From Cyclobacteriaceae bacterium (GTDB taxonomy: Bacteria; Bacteroidota; Bacteroidia; Cytophagales; Cyclobacteriaceae), in the NCBI GenBank assembly GCA_013140395.1, contig JABFSY010000049.1, positions 1 to 9,560 on the forward strand: a stretch of 9,560 nucleotides of DNA. The letters run 5' to 3'. Of this stretch, positions 1 through 7,101 are shown piece by piece; the first letter of the stretch is position 1, and each line of letters begins with the position of its first letter. The translations under genes were made by a program, and so were the position numbers. The notes under the pieces are model-generated. The model had not been told where the DNA came from and ran no database searches. It saw only the letters and a program-made list of their open reading frames with translations.

Positions 1-407
1 TCATTGAACTCAAGACGGTCTTTTAAAATCCGCATGAGCAAGGAGATTTCCAGCCCTACGAGGATGCCCGTAATCGATACTAACAAATAAAGAATAAATC
101 GGAAATAGGAGAGTTGCTCGAATAAAACATACAATAGGGTAGAACTAAATCCACCCACCAGCCCAACTAAAATTTCAATTCGAATAAACCATGCAATTAG
201 ATTGCCTTTGAAGTATTTTGAGAGATAGGAACCAATCCCCATCGAAAAAAGATACGTGCCTATGATGGTGGAAAATTGAGTAACCGAATCACCCAGTAGA
301 TAACTGGCCAACGTGCCGGCTACCAATTCATAAATCAACCCGCATGTTGCCACTACAAAGGCGGCCATTAAAAGCAGCGGAACAAACCCACGCAAAGGAC
401 GCTCCAT
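1..407 (-). CDS. speE: Membrane-anchored SpeE-like polyamine aminopropyltransferase, N-terminal part only
   Basis: The gene runs off the left edge, so only the first 135 residues are visible. They form about four hydrophobic spans (roughly residues 7-28, 42-60, 74-96, 102-124). The span 1/loop motif [20 protein letters not shown] and the later [12 protein letters not shown] closely resemble the multi-span membrane domain found before the spermidine-synthase fold in the long, membrane-bound SpeE family. Family members move the aminopropyl group of decarboxylated AdoMet to an amine acceptor; the catalytic domain is outside this window, so neither activity nor acceptor can be judged. I chose the ATG at 407, 13 bases after the DUF350 stop; in-frame GTG (416) and TTG (410) lie just upstream. 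It appears to be the last visible gene of the operon that starts with the speD-like gene. Recognition of the membrane domain is firm; the symbol is by family. Confidence 0.85.
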   Translation of the reverse strand, partial: MERPLRGFVPLLLMAAFVVATCGLIYELVAGTLASYLLGDSVTQFSTIIGTYLFSMGIGSYLSKYFKGNLIAWFIRIEILVGLVGGFSSTLLYVLFEQLSYFRFILYLLVSITGILVGLEISLLMRILKDRLEFN

Positions 408-420
408 CAATAACACTTTA

Positions 421-627
421 TCAACTGTGGACGGCAGAGCCGATAATGATCGCAATGGCAATCATAAAACCAGCGAACACAATGCCCAAAGCAGTGTTTT
501 GATCTTCGATAAGTTCCTTCCATAATGTGCCGGGCGTGATCTTGTCGAAAACCCAAAAGCTGATGCCCAAAATGGCAATGCCCAGAACGGAGTAGACGAT
601 CGAGGCAAGTAGATATTTCATTTCCAT
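421..627 (-). CDS. DUF350 family small inner-membrane protein
   Basis: The protein is 68 residues if it starts at the ATG at 627 (MEMKYLL), or 66 from the ATG at 621. It has two hydrophobic spans, about residues 6-27 and 46-65. The linker ([20 protein letters not shown]) followed by a small-residue-rich helix ([16 protein letters not shown]) is typical of the DUF350 family, whose members include E. coli YjfL. The family has no established biochemical function, and members often sit beside polyamine or glutathionylspermidine genes. The reading frame stays open up to 756, but that stretch overlaps the preceding small gene and encodes an atypical basic leader, so the short start is preferred. 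The gene lies 13 bases after the 54-residue gene and 13 bases before the SpeE-like gene, which suggests co-translation. It carries one DUF350 unit, at the short end for the family. Confidence 0.85.
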   Translation of the reverse strand: MEMKYLLASIVYSVLGIAILGISFWVFDKITPGTLWKELIEDQNTALGIVFAGFMIAIAIIIGSAVHS

Positions 628-640
628 AAAGTATGAAGGT

Positions 641-805
641 TTATTTGTGGTAAAAACGATACGTGTTACGGTCTTTTCGATTGGTTTCTTTTTTGGTTGA
701 ATTGATCCACTTCCAGCCCACTGATTGCGAATAGGCAAAGAATGAAATAATGGCAAAACAAAGTGCCAAGTACCAAGTTAATCCTTTAAAGTCTTTCCAT
801 TGCAT
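641..805 (-). CDS. Small single-span membrane protein, 54 residues
   Basis: ATG at 805, TAA at 641-643. The product begins MQWKDFKGLTWYLALCFAII and has one hydrophobic span at about residues 10-27 (WYLALCFAIISFFAYSQS). A Trp-containing junction (VGWKWINST) and a short, strongly basic tail ending YRFYHK follow. With the tail cytoplasmic by the positive-inside rule, the N-terminus would be outside, although the N-terminus also carries two lysines. The start is 10 bases after the DUF4178 membrane gene stop and the end is 13 bases before the DUF350 start, so it fills the only gap in an otherwise packed operon. That placement, and a span that reads as a membrane helix only in this frame, are the grounds for calling it real. 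I cannot name a family. It could be a small subunit or anchor for the DUF350 or DUF4178 proteins; that role is inference. Confidence 0.72.
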   Translation of the reverse strand: MQWKDFKGLTWYLALCFAIISFFAYSQSVGWKWINSTKKETNRKDRNTYRFYHK

Positions 806-815
806 ATGCTAATGC

Positions 816-2075
816 TTATTCTGTGTCATAAGGTGAATAGTCACTGTCGCTCCATCGTTGTTGTTCCTTGTAGTATTTGCGTACAAAGTAGAATATTGGG
901 AACAGCGCGATGGCCAACAATGCCAGAAAGAAATTGGAGTAAATTGGCTCATTTCGATAGACATTGATATTGAAGTAGTCTCCCGACAAACTGAACTCTG
1001 GAAAAATGTTGATATGATAGCGCCCTTCAGGGATCCGCGAAAGAAATGCATCCGCCTGCGTACTTCCTTCCGACCACGATTCTCCGTCTGTCACCCCGTG
1101 ATAATATTCAATCTCTTTAGAGAATTCATGCTCGGTGCCATCCGTTTCGTTCACCAAGGTAAAGCTGGCGTATAGCCAATCATTGTCAATCGGTGCGTCC
1201 ATTTCGATCTGCAAACTCTTCGTGCCATCTTCTAATAAAAATGTTTCGGTCGAAAACATCTTTTGCTCGGTCAATTGGCTTTTATTGAAATTGTGTGAAA
1301 AAACTTTTTTTCTGCTGTCCATGGTTGAAAAAAGTTGCAGGCCTCCTAAAAGTAAAACCACGGCAACAATTACATTGATCAGCGTTGATTCAGAAAATGA
1401 CGAGATGATTGGCTGAGTGTAGCCAAAACCTGTCTTCATGGGAATTTTTTCTTTCGGAAGTTTGAATGCTTGAGCAACTTTCGCGCTATCAACATAATGC
1501 CCCTTCATCCATTCATCTTTGTAGTCAGAAGTTTGGTTAATGAACAGGTGAGGTGGAGCAATGTATTCGCGAACTTCAGAGTCTTCCGAGATGTACACCT
1601 CATCCGATAAAAATTCGCCCTGCGCATACAAAACCCTCGGCCGGTACTTTTGGTAAAGCCGGTATTGTGTTTGGCCATTGTAGAAAGTCAGATCTTTTAA
1701 ACCACTATCCACCGGGCTCCCAACAATCGGCTTGATAAAATTCCAATGACCATCGTACTCCGATAAAAAGGCCACACCTTGGAGCGGGTTGAATAGTACA
1801 TATTCTCGCCATTTGTAACTGTACTTTTCACGCTTCACCATGAAGCCCATCACTTCATAGGTGACTCCTTCAATTTTACCTTTGGCTCCTACGGGTAAAT
1901 GTGACTCAAACGCATCGTTGAATTTAGAGTACTTTTCTTCTTTTGAGAGACGAACACGGAAATAACTCTTACAAGCCGGGCAAGTAATGGCCCGCGTAAA
2001 CGATTTGCCCCGTGGGGTAATTTCATTATTGCATGAGATGCAGGTAATGGTTGTTATGGTTCTATTTCCACTCAT
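816..2075 (-). CDS. DUF4178 protein with N-terminal zinc ribbon and two membrane spans
   Basis: 419 residues. An N-terminal zinc ribbon is visible as C12-x2-C15 and C32-x2-C35. A DUF4178 domain follows at about residues 58-215 (GAKGKIEGVTYEVMGF; YVLFNPLQGVAFLSEYDGHW; YAQGEFLSDEV). Then come one membrane span (about 231-250), a roughly 130-residue beta-rich segment containing GESWSEGS and IPEGRYHINIFPEF, a second span (about 381-398) and a short polar, acidic tail. The ribbon and DUF4178 parts are probably cytoplasmic and the 251-380 segment periplasmic; this topology is inferred. DUF4178 has no established function; it recurs next to SpeD, DUF350 and membrane SpeE genes. The start overlaps the end of the smaller DUF4178 gene by 14 bases, which implies translational coupling. 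The ribbon starts only 11 residues in, supporting the chosen ATG. Confidence 0.88.
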   Translation of the reverse strand: MSGNRTITTITCISCNNEITPRGKSFTRAITCPACKSYFRVRLSKEEKYSKFNDAFESHLPVGAKGKIEGVTYEVMGFMVKREKYSYKWREYVLFNPLQGVAFLSEYDGHWNFIKPIVGSPVDSGLKDLTFYNGQTQYRLYQKYRPRVLYAQGEFLSDEVYISEDSEVREYIAPPHLFINQTSDYKDEWMKGHYVDSAKVAQAFKLPKEKIPMKTGFGYTQPIISSFSESTLINVIVAVVLLLGGLQLFSTMDSRKKVFSHNFNKSQLTEQKMFSTETFLLEDGTKSLQIEMDAPIDNDWLYASFTLVNETDGTEHEFSKEIEYYHGVTDGESWSEGSTQADAFLSRIPEGRYHINIFPEFSLSGDYFNINVYRNEPIYSNFFLALLAIALFPIFYFVRKYYKEQQRWSDSDYSPYDTE

Positions 2076-2700
2076 CCCACGTTAGTATCGTTGACGGGTT
2101 TAGATTTTCGAATGTAATCGGTGCCGTGTCCATGCATTGAATTTCCTTCTTTGGGATATTCAAAAAAAACAAGACTGTACCGTGGTTTGATAAAATACCC
2201 TCTGCCAAAAAGAATCCGCGAGAGAAATAAGCCCACGAGCCAATTTCTCCCTCATAGTAAACTTGCTCGCACTCATCCATACTGTAGAGACTGCATGTCA
2301 AATTCTTAATCTTTACTTTTTTTCCCGGAACTAATTGATAAATGGTTTCGAACTCGATGTCCTTGGTGGCGTGTTGTGCAATCGAAAGTTTGCCGACATC
2401 ATCCATCAACCAACTGGTGAGACCGTCCTCAAAAAGTACATACCATGCATTTTTGTAGCTGTTGAATAACTGCAGTTTTACCCGACCAATTACTTCAAAC
2501 TGCTTTTTGTCAGCGATGCCTTTTGTGCCGATCTGAATGTAACTCCAATCATCGGGAATGGGCTTGCGCACTAGTTTTTGATTGGTTAAATCTTGAACTA
2601 CGGAGCCACATTTTGTACAAACCAGCAGTTTTGCGTTCATACTTTTAATAGTATAACTGGCTTGGCATTCTGAGCAACTGTAGGTATTGTTTTTAACCAT
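2062..2700 (-). CDS. Soluble DUF4178 protein with N-terminal zinc ribbon
   Basis: 212 residues with no convincing membrane span. The N-terminus is a zinc ribbon (C9-x2-C12 and C28-x2-C31) and most of the rest is one DUF4178 domain (about residues 50-185). The motifs FEVIGRVKLQ, AWYVLFEDGLTSWL and YYEGEIGSWAY parallel those of the larger neighbouring protein, so the two look like paralogues that differ in whether they carry the membrane and periplasmic parts. The start codon shares one base with the stop of the speD-like gene, and the end overlaps the next gene by 14 bases, so it is tightly bound into the operon. No catalytic residues can be assigned. A scaffold or ligand-binding partner of the membrane DUF4178 protein is a reasonable guess only. 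Confidence 0.85.
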   Translation of the reverse strand: MVKNNTYSCSECQASYTIKSMNAKLLVCTKCGSVVQDLTNQKLVRKPIPDDWSYIQIGTKGIADKKQFEVIGRVKLQLFNSYKNAWYVLFEDGLTSWLMDDVGKLSIAQHATKDIEFETIYQLVPGKKVKIKNLTCSLYSMDECEQVYYEGEIGSWAYFSRGFFLAEGILSNHGTVLFFLNIPKKEIQCMDTAPITFENLNPSTILTWDEWK

Positions 2701-3089
2701 TAGCGATCAATCATTTGTTCAAATACCGCTTGGGCCTTAAAATACTTTTTGGTTTCCTCGTACACGTGGCGCGTCACATGGGTATTGTCTTTCAGGTAGT
2801 TTGAAACAAAGATGTCGAATGTGATGTATTCCAACTCCGGCCACGTGTGGATGGAGAGATGAGATTCGGTCAACCCGATGACAGCTGTATACCCTGCATT
2901 CGGAAAGGAGTGATAAACCTCACCCACCTTTTTCAAATTATTTTCAGCAATGAGCTGATTCAGAAATGTTTGCAGGGGCTTGAAATCTTTTAGCAAATCA
3001 ACTTCAGCAGAGGCGAGGTTGGCAATAATATGCAGTCCGTTAAACGGTTTTGAAGTAATAGCGATTGAGGTCAGCTCAGGTAAGTGCAT
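2700..3089 (-). CDS. speD: SpeD-like pyruvoyl-dependent S-adenosylmethionine decarboxylase, catalytic Cys replaced
   Basis: 129 residues, the usual size for the short bacterial/archaeal type. The self-cleavage signature is clear: TESHLSIHTWPE, with Ser76 as the predicted pyruvoyl precursor (cleavage between Glu75 and Ser76) and His81 as the processing histidine. The N-terminal GLHIIANL and the VYHSFPNAGYTAVIGL strand also fit the family. Family members process themselves into two chains and decarboxylate AdoMet, giving the aminopropyl donor used by SpeE; a SpeE-like gene lies in the same operon. Oddly, the position 20 residues after the cleavage Ser, where the Thermotoga-type enzyme has its catalytic Cys, is Ser96 here (DIFVSNY in place of the usual D-x-F-T-C-G), and the serine seven residues before the cleavage site is Thr68. 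Self-processing looks possible; AdoMet decarboxylation is less certain, and some SpeD homologues have changed substrate. It follows mnmE by 46 bases and leads the cluster. Confidence 0.9.
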   Translation of the reverse strand: MHLPELTSIAITSKPFNGLHIIANLASAEVDLLKDFKPLQTFLNQLIAENNLKKVGEVYHSFPNAGYTAVIGLTESHLSIHTWPELEYITFDIFVSNYLKDNTHVTRHVYEETKKYFKAQAVFEQMIDR

Positions 3090-3135
3090 GAGCCTGCTAA
3101 AATAGCAAAGATTAGCCTATCAGAAAACGAATCGA

Positions 3136-4497
3136 TTACTTTCCAATACAGAATTTCGAAAATATGTTTGCCAACAAATCATCCGAGGTGATGGTCCCTG
3201 TAATCTCACCGATATAGTGCAAAGCCTGACGAATGTCCATTGCTAAAAAATCACCGGTAGTTCCTTGTTCCATTCCGACAAGGACACGCTCTAATGACAA
3301 ATGAGTCTGCACAAGGTTTTGGTAGTGCCGTAGGTTAGTCACCACTACATCGCCTTGCTTGATTTCTTTGATTTGAAATTGACTAACAATTTTTTCTTTC
3401 AACTGTACGAGATTGGTTTTGGCTGACGCTGAAATAAAAATAAAATCTTCTTTTTTGAGTTGGTCAATCAACACGGCATCTGCTTTATCAATCTTATTGC
3501 CAATTTTCAGGTAGGGGATGCCTAACTTTTTCAATCCCACTTCTTCAGTCTGAATCTCTTCCAATGTTGTGTTAACTAGATCAAAGAGATATAAAATCAA
3601 CGAAGCCTTTTTCATGCGGTCGCGCGTTCGTTCTACGCCTATCGATTCCACCACATCTGTGGTTTCTCTAAGCCCCGCGGTATCCATAAAGCGAAAGGCA
3701 ATGCCCCCGACAATCATTTCATCTTCTATCACGTCACGGGTAGTGCCAGGTATTTCTGAGACGATTGCTTTTTCCTCATTGAGCAATGCATTTAGTAGTG
3801 TTGACTTTCCAGCGTTGGGTTTACCTGCAATTACCGTGGGTATGCCATTCTTTATCACATTGCCTTGATCGAACGATTGTATTAATGAGGTGAGATAGGA
3901 TTGAATTTGAAGAATCAATTTTTTCAAATCCTCTCGTTTGGCAAATTCCACATCCTCTTCTCCAAAGTCTAACTCTAATTCAATCAGCGAAGCAAAGTGA
4001 ATGAGTTCTTCTCGCAGCTTTTGGATTTCTTTAGAAAAGCCTCCGCGCATCTGGTTGAGCGCTGCTTGCCGAGCATTATCGGTCTCCGCATGGATCAAGT
4101 CAGCCACCGCTTCGGCTTGTGCTAAATCAAATCGGCCGTTCAAGAAGGCGCGCTTCGTAAATTCGCCAGGCTCTGCCAACCTAACACCCCGTTTTAAAAA
4201 TAACTTTATGATTTCTTTTATGATAACAGGTGATCCATGACATGAAATTTCGACCGAATTCTCCTTTGTGAACGAATTAGGTTCCTTGAAAAGTGATACC
4301 ATTACTTCGTCAATCGCTTTGTCTTCACCAATGGTGCCCAAGTGAATGGTGTGTGATGGTTGCTGGCCTAGCTTTTTGCCTTGAAAGACATTTTGTGTTA
4401 GCTCGATGGCATTTTTTCCAGACAAGCGGATGATGCTAAGGGCACTGACGCCCGGAGGTGTTGCAAGTGCGATAATCGTGTCGTCTGTAGGGCTCAA
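3136..4497 (-). CDS. mnmE: tRNA uridine-5-carboxymethylaminomethyl(34) synthesis GTPase MnmE
   Basis: 453 residues, full length for MnmE (TrmE). The N-terminal tetrahydrofolate-binding domain (about 1-120) opens with DTIIALATPPG and contains the family signature RLAEPGEFTKRAFLNGRFDL. A helical domain is interrupted by the G domain at about 215-375: G1 GKPNAGKS (225-232), G2 TTRD (252-255), G3 DTAGLRET (272-279) and G4 NKID (334-337). The C-terminus is the diagnostic CIGK, whose cysteine is conserved across the family. With MnmG it makes the cmnm5 modification of the wobble uridine in certain tRNAs, using methylene-tetrahydrofolate and K+-dependent GTP hydrolysis in the cytoplasm. The start is 18 bases after the metal transporter gene's stop, so it probably shares that transcript at least in part. 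All key residues are intact. Confidence 0.98.
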   Translation of the reverse strand: MSPTDDTIIALATPPGVSALSIIRLSGKNAIELTQNVFQGKKLGQQPSHTIHLGTIGEDKAIDEVMVSLFKEPNSFTKENSVEISCHGSPVIIKEIIKLFLKRGVRLAEPGEFTKRAFLNGRFDLAQAEAVADLIHAETDNARQAALNQMRGGFSKEIQKLREELIHFASLIELELDFGEEDVEFAKREDLKKLILQIQSYLTSLIQSFDQGNVIKNGIPTVIAGKPNAGKSTLLNALLNEEKAIVSEIPGTTRDVIEDEMIVGGIAFRFMDTAGLRETTDVVESIGVERTRDRMKKASLILYLFDLVNTTLEEIQTEEVGLKKLGIPYLKIGNKIDKADAVLIDQLKKEDFIFISASAKTNLVQLKEKIVSQFQIKEIKQGDVVVTNLRHYQNLVQTHLSLERVLVGMEQGTTGDFLAMDIRQALHYIGEITGTITSDDLLANIFSKFCIGK

Positions 4498-4515
4498 GAA
4501 AATAACGTTTGAAAA

Positions 4516-6399
4516 TTAACGAACAATAAGCACAGGAATAGCAACTCGATGCCGCACCGTGTCTACAGTGGTCCCAAAGATTAAATGCTTTGCCCACTTG
4601 TGTCCATGTGCGCCCATTACCAGTAAATCAGCCTCAAAGCTAGTAACGAGTTCTGGAATAATCTGCTTGGGATTGCCGTAACCGATTTTCATATCAACTT
4701 GATAGCCCTGCTCTTTTAATTGATCCAAATAGTTTTGTAGTGAGGCCGTATCATCGCTGGATTCTCGATCGGCAATTTCACTTCCGTACCAGATAGCTCC
4801 GGCTGTTTCAACCACATGAAGCAACAAGTAAGATGCATTTTTACCACCCTGCGCCATGGCACTTTGAATGCAGATAGAATCTACGGAGCTGAAGTCAATA
4901 GTAATAGCAATTCTTCGGTAGGTTGGCTTTTCAAGGCTGTGTAAAGGAATAGCGGAGCCGTGTGGTGCACGTGCATTCTTTTCCTGCCGTCTTCGGTCAA
5001 ACAACGGCTTGAAGGTGATATAAAACAGGAGTATACCTGTAGCCACACAAAGTGGTATCACGACCAACCAAATGATCCACGCGTTTTCTCCGGCATTGTT
5101 CAGCCAGCCTGTTATTTCTTGCACTACCAATTTGACATTCAAGGAAACAATAATACATGCAATCGTCCACGCAGCTATTTTCACCCAAGGCTTAATCGCA
5201 AAAACACCCATTTTTTGTTTGTCGCTTGTAAAATGGATCAGCGGAATGACCGCGAAACCGAGTTGAAGACTTAACACCACTTGACTGAAAACCAAGAGTT
5301 CACCTGTTTTACCTTCGCCATAAATTAAAATTACCACATAGGCAGGAATGATCGCGATCAATCGGGTAATCAACCTTCGCAGCCAGGGGGCAATGCGTAG
5401 ATTAAGATATCCTTCCATAACTACCTGCCCCCCCAGTGTGCCTGTAATCGTAGAGCTTTGTCCAGCCGCAACAAGTGCAACACCAAAAAGGATCGAAGCC
5501 CATTCCGTTCCTGTTAGTGGCGCGAGAAATTTGTAAGAGTCTTGAATGTCAGACACCTCGTACATTCCGGCACGGAAAAAGGTAGAAGCGGCCAAAATTA
5601 AAATAGCAGAGTTGACAAAAAATGCCGCATTCAGTGCAATGGCAGAGTCAATAAAATTGTACTTGATAGCTGACCAAATTCCTTTTTCACTGCTGTCGAT
5701 CCTCCGCGTCTGTACCAATGAAGAGTGGAGGTAGAGGTTGTGAGGCATGACAGTCGCCCCAATAATCCCAATGGCAATGTACAATGCCTCGTCAGAGGGT
5801 AGGGTGGGGATGAAGCCTTTCATCAATTGCCCCACCTCAGGTTTTGCCCAAATCATCTCCATTAAGAACGAAATACCAATGATGGCTACTAGTGCAATAA
5901 TGAATGCTTCTATTTTTCGCATTCCATAACTTTGCAACACGAGCAACAGTAATGTATCTAGCACAGTGAGTGAAACACCCCAGATCAAGGGAAGCCCAAA
6001 AAGAAGTTGCAATCCAATGGCCATGCCCAATACCTCGGCCAGATCGCAAGCCGCAATGGCGATTTCTGCCAATATCCAAAGGCAAAAGTTGACCACTGGG
6101 TGATATGAGCTTCTGGATGCTTGTGCGAGATCAAGCTGCCTGACTACACCCAAGCGCGCACTCAAGCTCTGTAGAAGCAGAGCCATCAGATTGCTCATTA
6201 ACAAGACCCACAAAAGTGAATAGCCGAATTTACTACCACCTGCAATATCGGTAGCCCAATTGCCCGGATCCATGTAACCCACGCTTACCAAATAAGCAGG
6301 TCCCAGGAATGCTAGCAGCTTTCGCCAACCCCTGCGGTTAGTAGCATCTACAGAAGAATGTACTTCGCTGAGGGATTTTCGTTGCACAGAATCACTCAT
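4516..6399 (-). CDS. mntH: Nramp-family divalent metal transporter fused to a UspA domain
   Basis: 627 residues, against roughly 400-450 for a usual MntH. Residues about 25-465 are the Nramp transporter: the metal-site motif DPGN in the first span (44-47), MPHN (218-221) and the conserved AAGQSSTITGT (311-321), with about eleven hydrophobic spans. Members take up Mn2+ and Fe2+ with protons across the inner membrane. After a basic linker (about 466-492), residues 494-627 form a universal-stress-protein domain with the ATP-binding pattern G-x2-G-x9-G-T intact (G596, G599, G609, T610), so nucleotide binding on the cytoplasmic side is expected. The fusion suggests that transport is sensed or gated by adenine nucleotide; that is inference. 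The gene lies 31 bases after the metalloregulator gene. Transporter identity is firm; the preferred metal is inferred from the residues and the neighbour. Confidence 0.95.
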   Translation of the reverse strand: MSDSVQRKSLSEVHSSVDATNRRGWRKLLAFLGPAYLVSVGYMDPGNWATDIAGGSKFGYSLLWVLLMSNLMALLLQSLSARLGVVRQLDLAQASRSSYHPVVNFCLWILAEIAIAACDLAEVLGMAIGLQLLFGLPLIWGVSLTVLDTLLLLVLQSYGMRKIEAFIIALVAIIGISFLMEMIWAKPEVGQLMKGFIPTLPSDEALYIAIGIIGATVMPHNLYLHSSLVQTRRIDSSEKGIWSAIKYNFIDSAIALNAAFFVNSAILILAASTFFRAGMYEVSDIQDSYKFLAPLTGTEWASILFGVALVAAGQSSTITGTLGGQVVMEGYLNLRIAPWLRRLITRLIAIIPAYVVILIYGEGKTGELLVFSQVVLSLQLGFAVIPLIHFTSDKQKMGVFAIKPWVKIAAWTIACIIVSLNVKLVVQEITGWLNNAGENAWIIWLVVIPLCVATGILLFYITFKPLFDRRRQEKNARAPHGSAIPLHSLEKPTYRRIAITIDFSSVDSICIQSAMAQGGKNASYLLLHVVETAGAIWYGSEIADRESSDDTASLQNYLDQLKEQGYQVDMKIGYGNPKQIIPELVTSFEADLLVMGAHGHKWAKHLIFGTTVDTVRHRVAIPVLIVR

Positions 6400-6430
6400 A
6401 ATACTCGGCCAAAACTTTTTTCTACCTTTT

Positions 6431-7084
6431 TCATGCGTTTACCAGAATATTTTCGGACACTTCCTTCGACAGGAAAAATCGTTGATTATTGATGCTCACT
6501 TCCATCGAGCCATCGTACTCTTCTCGCTCAATCACTTTGATTATTTTTCCTGGACGGGCACCGATTTTATCCAGGTATTTTAGCAAATGTGAATCTGAGT
6601 CTCGCACGGCAACGATGGTGCTATCAGCGCCAGGTTTTAGGGTAGCCAGCATCACTTGTTGAAGTGCCTTGATCTTACCATTATTATCCGGGATGGGGTC
6701 GCCATGAGGGTCAACCTTCGGAAAGCCGAGGTATTCATCTAGTTTTTCAATGAGCCGTTTCGACTGAATATGTTCCAACTGTTCAGCTACCTCATGTACT
6801 TCATCCCACGAGAACGCCAACTTCTCGACTAAGAAGGTTTCCCAGAGTCGGTGTTTTCGAATGACTGAGAGCGCCACTGCTTTGCCTTTGGCGGTTAGAT
6901 TAACCCCATAATATTTCTCATAAGAGATGAATTCTTTGGTCGACAGCTTTTTGATCATGTCCGTTACTGAAGCGGCTTTGGTATTCATTGCTTCGGCCAA
7001 TTCATTTGTCAACACTGATTTGCTGCCAGCTTGTGAAAGATGGTAGATTGATTTGAGGTAGTTTTCTTCAGCCAAGCTTATCAT
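6431..7084 (-). CDS. mntR: DtxR/MntR-family metal-dependent transcriptional regulator
   Basis: 217 residues with three parts: a winged helix DNA-binding domain (about 1-75, recognition region MNTKAASVTDMIKKL), a metal-binding dimerisation domain (about 76-140) and an SH3/FeoA-like C-terminal domain (about 150-217), as in longer DtxR/IdeR-type proteins rather than the 142-residue Bacillus MntR. Ligands that can be placed by the family pattern are H78 and E82, H97, E101, E104 and H105. Glu at 101, where DtxR has Cys102, is the manganese-type choice. Position 8, where DtxR has Met10 and Bacillus MntR has Asp8, is Asn, and position 11 is Lys where MntR has Glu, so the second site is unusual. Metal-loaded members repress uptake genes. 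It sits directly upstream of the Nramp gene and has a strong palindrome across its own promoter, so repression of both is likely. Mn rather than Fe is probable, not proven. Confidence 0.92.
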   Translation of the reverse strand: MISLAEENYLKSIYHLSQAGSKSVLTNELAEAMNTKAASVTDMIKKLSTKEFISYEKYYGVNLTAKGKAVALSVIRKHRLWETFLVEKLAFSWDEVHEVAEQLEHIQSKRLIEKLDEYLGFPKVDPHGDPIPDNNGKIKALQQVMLATLKPGADSTIVAVRDSDSHLLKYLDKIGARPGKIIKVIEREEYDGSMEVSINNQRFFLSKEVSENILVNA

Positions 7085-7101
7085 GAGCGCGCGATTGCTG
7101 G

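Noticed and set aside
628..756. N-terminal extension of the DUF350 frame up to an ATG at 756
   Set aside because: It overlaps the 54-residue gene almost completely, encodes a basic low-complexity leader not expected in DUF350, and the ATG at 627 begins right at the first membrane span.
858..1175. Open frame of 105 codons on the plus strand
   Set aside because: It lies wholly inside the DUF4178 membrane gene on the opposite strand, and its translation shows no domain or coherent hydrophobic pattern. The other opposite-strand or shifted frames inside mnmE, mntH, dapD and the glycosyltransferase were dismissed for the same reason.
3105..3115. Short palindrome GCTA-AAA-TAGC in the gap before the speD-like gene
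   Set aside because: Four-base arms are too short to distinguish from chance and fit no known regulatory element.
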